The notes under the pieces: model-generated
What the model saw: the letters and a program-made list of their open reading frames with translations, nothing else
Told to the model about the DNA's origin: nothing
The model's database searches: none
In this document: positions 63,451 through 64,000 of the stretch, piece by piece
Numbering within the stretch: the first letter of the stretch is position 1
How the letters are laid out: every line of letters starts with the position of its first letter
Program-made: the position numbers and the translations under genes
NCBI GenBank assembly: GCA_007753915.1
Contig: CP036352.1
Coordinates: forward strand, 2,791,306 to 2,855,305
Direction: 5' to 3'
Source of the DNA: Phycisphaerae bacterium RAS2
GTDB taxonomy: Bacteria; Planctomycetota; Phycisphaerae; UBA1845; UTPLA1
Length of the DNA stretch: 64,000 nucleotides

Positions 63451-64000
63451 TCAGGCTTCCAGCGCTGCCTCATCATCGATCGGTCCGAGTACTTCTGCGC
63501 GGTCCCCGTCCGCTCCACCGCGCCCGGCACTCACCGGCGTTCGCGCCGTCTCGCGGTGCCGGCGGCCCATTACGTCCACTACGCAGCCCGTCAGCGACTC
63601 AACCGACGACACAAACGCCGGCGTCGGCAGCACCGACATTTCCGGCCCGCAGCGCACCATCGCCGTCATCGCCGTGGAGGATCGCAATTCGAGATACAGC
63701 GGCACCGGCCCGCGATGCTTCCGGCACGCGTCACGTAACTGCCCCAGGAGCGACCGGTCCTCCGCACGATCGCCCAATCGGACAATCACCGACTCGGCCA
63801 GTCGATGCGGCGCCTCGTCGAGCGAAAGCACCTCCGTCACTTTCACATTCGGCGTTTCACGGCGCTTGTCGATCCGGCCACGCAGGAAAACCAGCTTATC
63901 CGGGGCGACCAGGTCGCGGTGGCGCTCCAGTTCTTCGCCATAGACAACCGCCTCGATTGATCCGCTTAGGTCCTCGAACGCCAGCACGGCCAGCTTCGAC
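63451..64000 (-). CDS. dnaE: DNA polymerase III alpha subunit (DnaE), C-terminal part, partial
   Basis: The last about 183 residues of a longer protein that continues past the right edge; the frame stays open up to base 64000. It starts in the window with SKLAVLAFEDLSGSIEAVVYGEE and goes on with LVFLRGRIDKRRETPNVKVTEVLSLDEAP, which matches the OB-fold nucleic-acid-binding domain near the C-terminus of DnaE. The C-terminal extension (about 90 residues) is less conserved. DnaE is the catalytic subunit of the replicative polymerase. The polymerase domain is not visible here. Confidence 0.8.
   Translation of the reverse strand, partial: SKLAVLAFEDLSGSIEAVVYGEELERHRDLVAPDKLVFLRGRIDKRRETPNVKVTEVLSLDEAPHRLAESVIVRLGDRAEDRSLLGQLRDACRKHRGPVPLYLELRSSTAMTAMVRCGPEMSVLPTPAFVSSVESLTGCVVDVMGRRHRETARTPVSAGRGGADGDRAEVLGPIDDEAALEA

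Overview
The window comes from a high-GC bacterium that is most likely a planctomycete (Planctomycetota). Pointers are prepilin-like proteins with a late FADGH-type motif, many membrane or envelope proteins carrying small zinc ribbons, a fused SecD-SecF protein, a PEP-CTERM protein, and a cell-wall cluster murC-murB-ddl-ftsQ-like. This placement is inference from gene content; there is no rRNA or tRNA gene in the window to test it.

Left part (1-18.6 kb) is a mosaic of short transcription units. It holds a partial unknown gene at the edge, a DUF554 membrane protein, mutM, two tandem prepilin-like paralogues, a zinc-ribbon membrane protein, a glycogen-debranching enzyme, a zinc-ribbon protein and a lipoprotein. 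These are followed by a DUF4139 protein, a methyltransferase with a good terminator, a 60-aa conserved-looking protein, a TPR-like lipoprotein, an isochorismatase-fold hydrolase, a ferredoxin, an ABM monooxygenase, and a beta-helix/PA14 lipoprotein. A 670-bp intergenic stretch at 15.7-16.3 kb is packed with three different kinds of repeat.

The middle (18.7-45.6 kb) is a large surface-polysaccharide locus. It has two UDP-GlcNAc-type 2-epimerases, a fused oxidoreductase-acetyltransferase (WlbA-WlbB like), all four activities of the GDP-D-glycero-alpha-D-manno-heptose pathway (hddC, gmhA, gmhB, hddA), a Wzm/Wzt-type ABC exporter, at least seven glycosyltransferases or GT-C proteins, three SDR-type sugar epimerases/reductases, and a UbiA-family prenyltransferase at the end. 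Many genes overlap by 4 bp (ATGA), so they are probably translated as coupled operons. A lactate-utilisation operon (lutABC) sits inside this locus.

From 45.56 to 48.54 kb lies a separate-looking cassette: a small inverted-repeat element, a pectate-lyase-like secreted beta-helix protein, and a PEP-CTERM protein. It is bracketed by two 165-bp direct repeats of the 3' end of the ubiA-like gene. The signal peptide of the beta-helix protein is encoded across a (TC)16 dinucleotide tract, and the tract length in this sequence puts the signal-peptide start out of frame with the protein. This looks like a contingency (phase-variation) locus and is the most interesting observation in the window.

The right part (48.7-64 kb) is housekeeping: a small secreted protein, the SecDF fusion, a LysM protein, a GT-C glycosyltransferase overlapping a CxxCxxCC protein gene, then murC-murB-ddl and an FtsQ-position gene, a multi-pass membrane protein, and the C-terminal end of DnaE running off the right edge.
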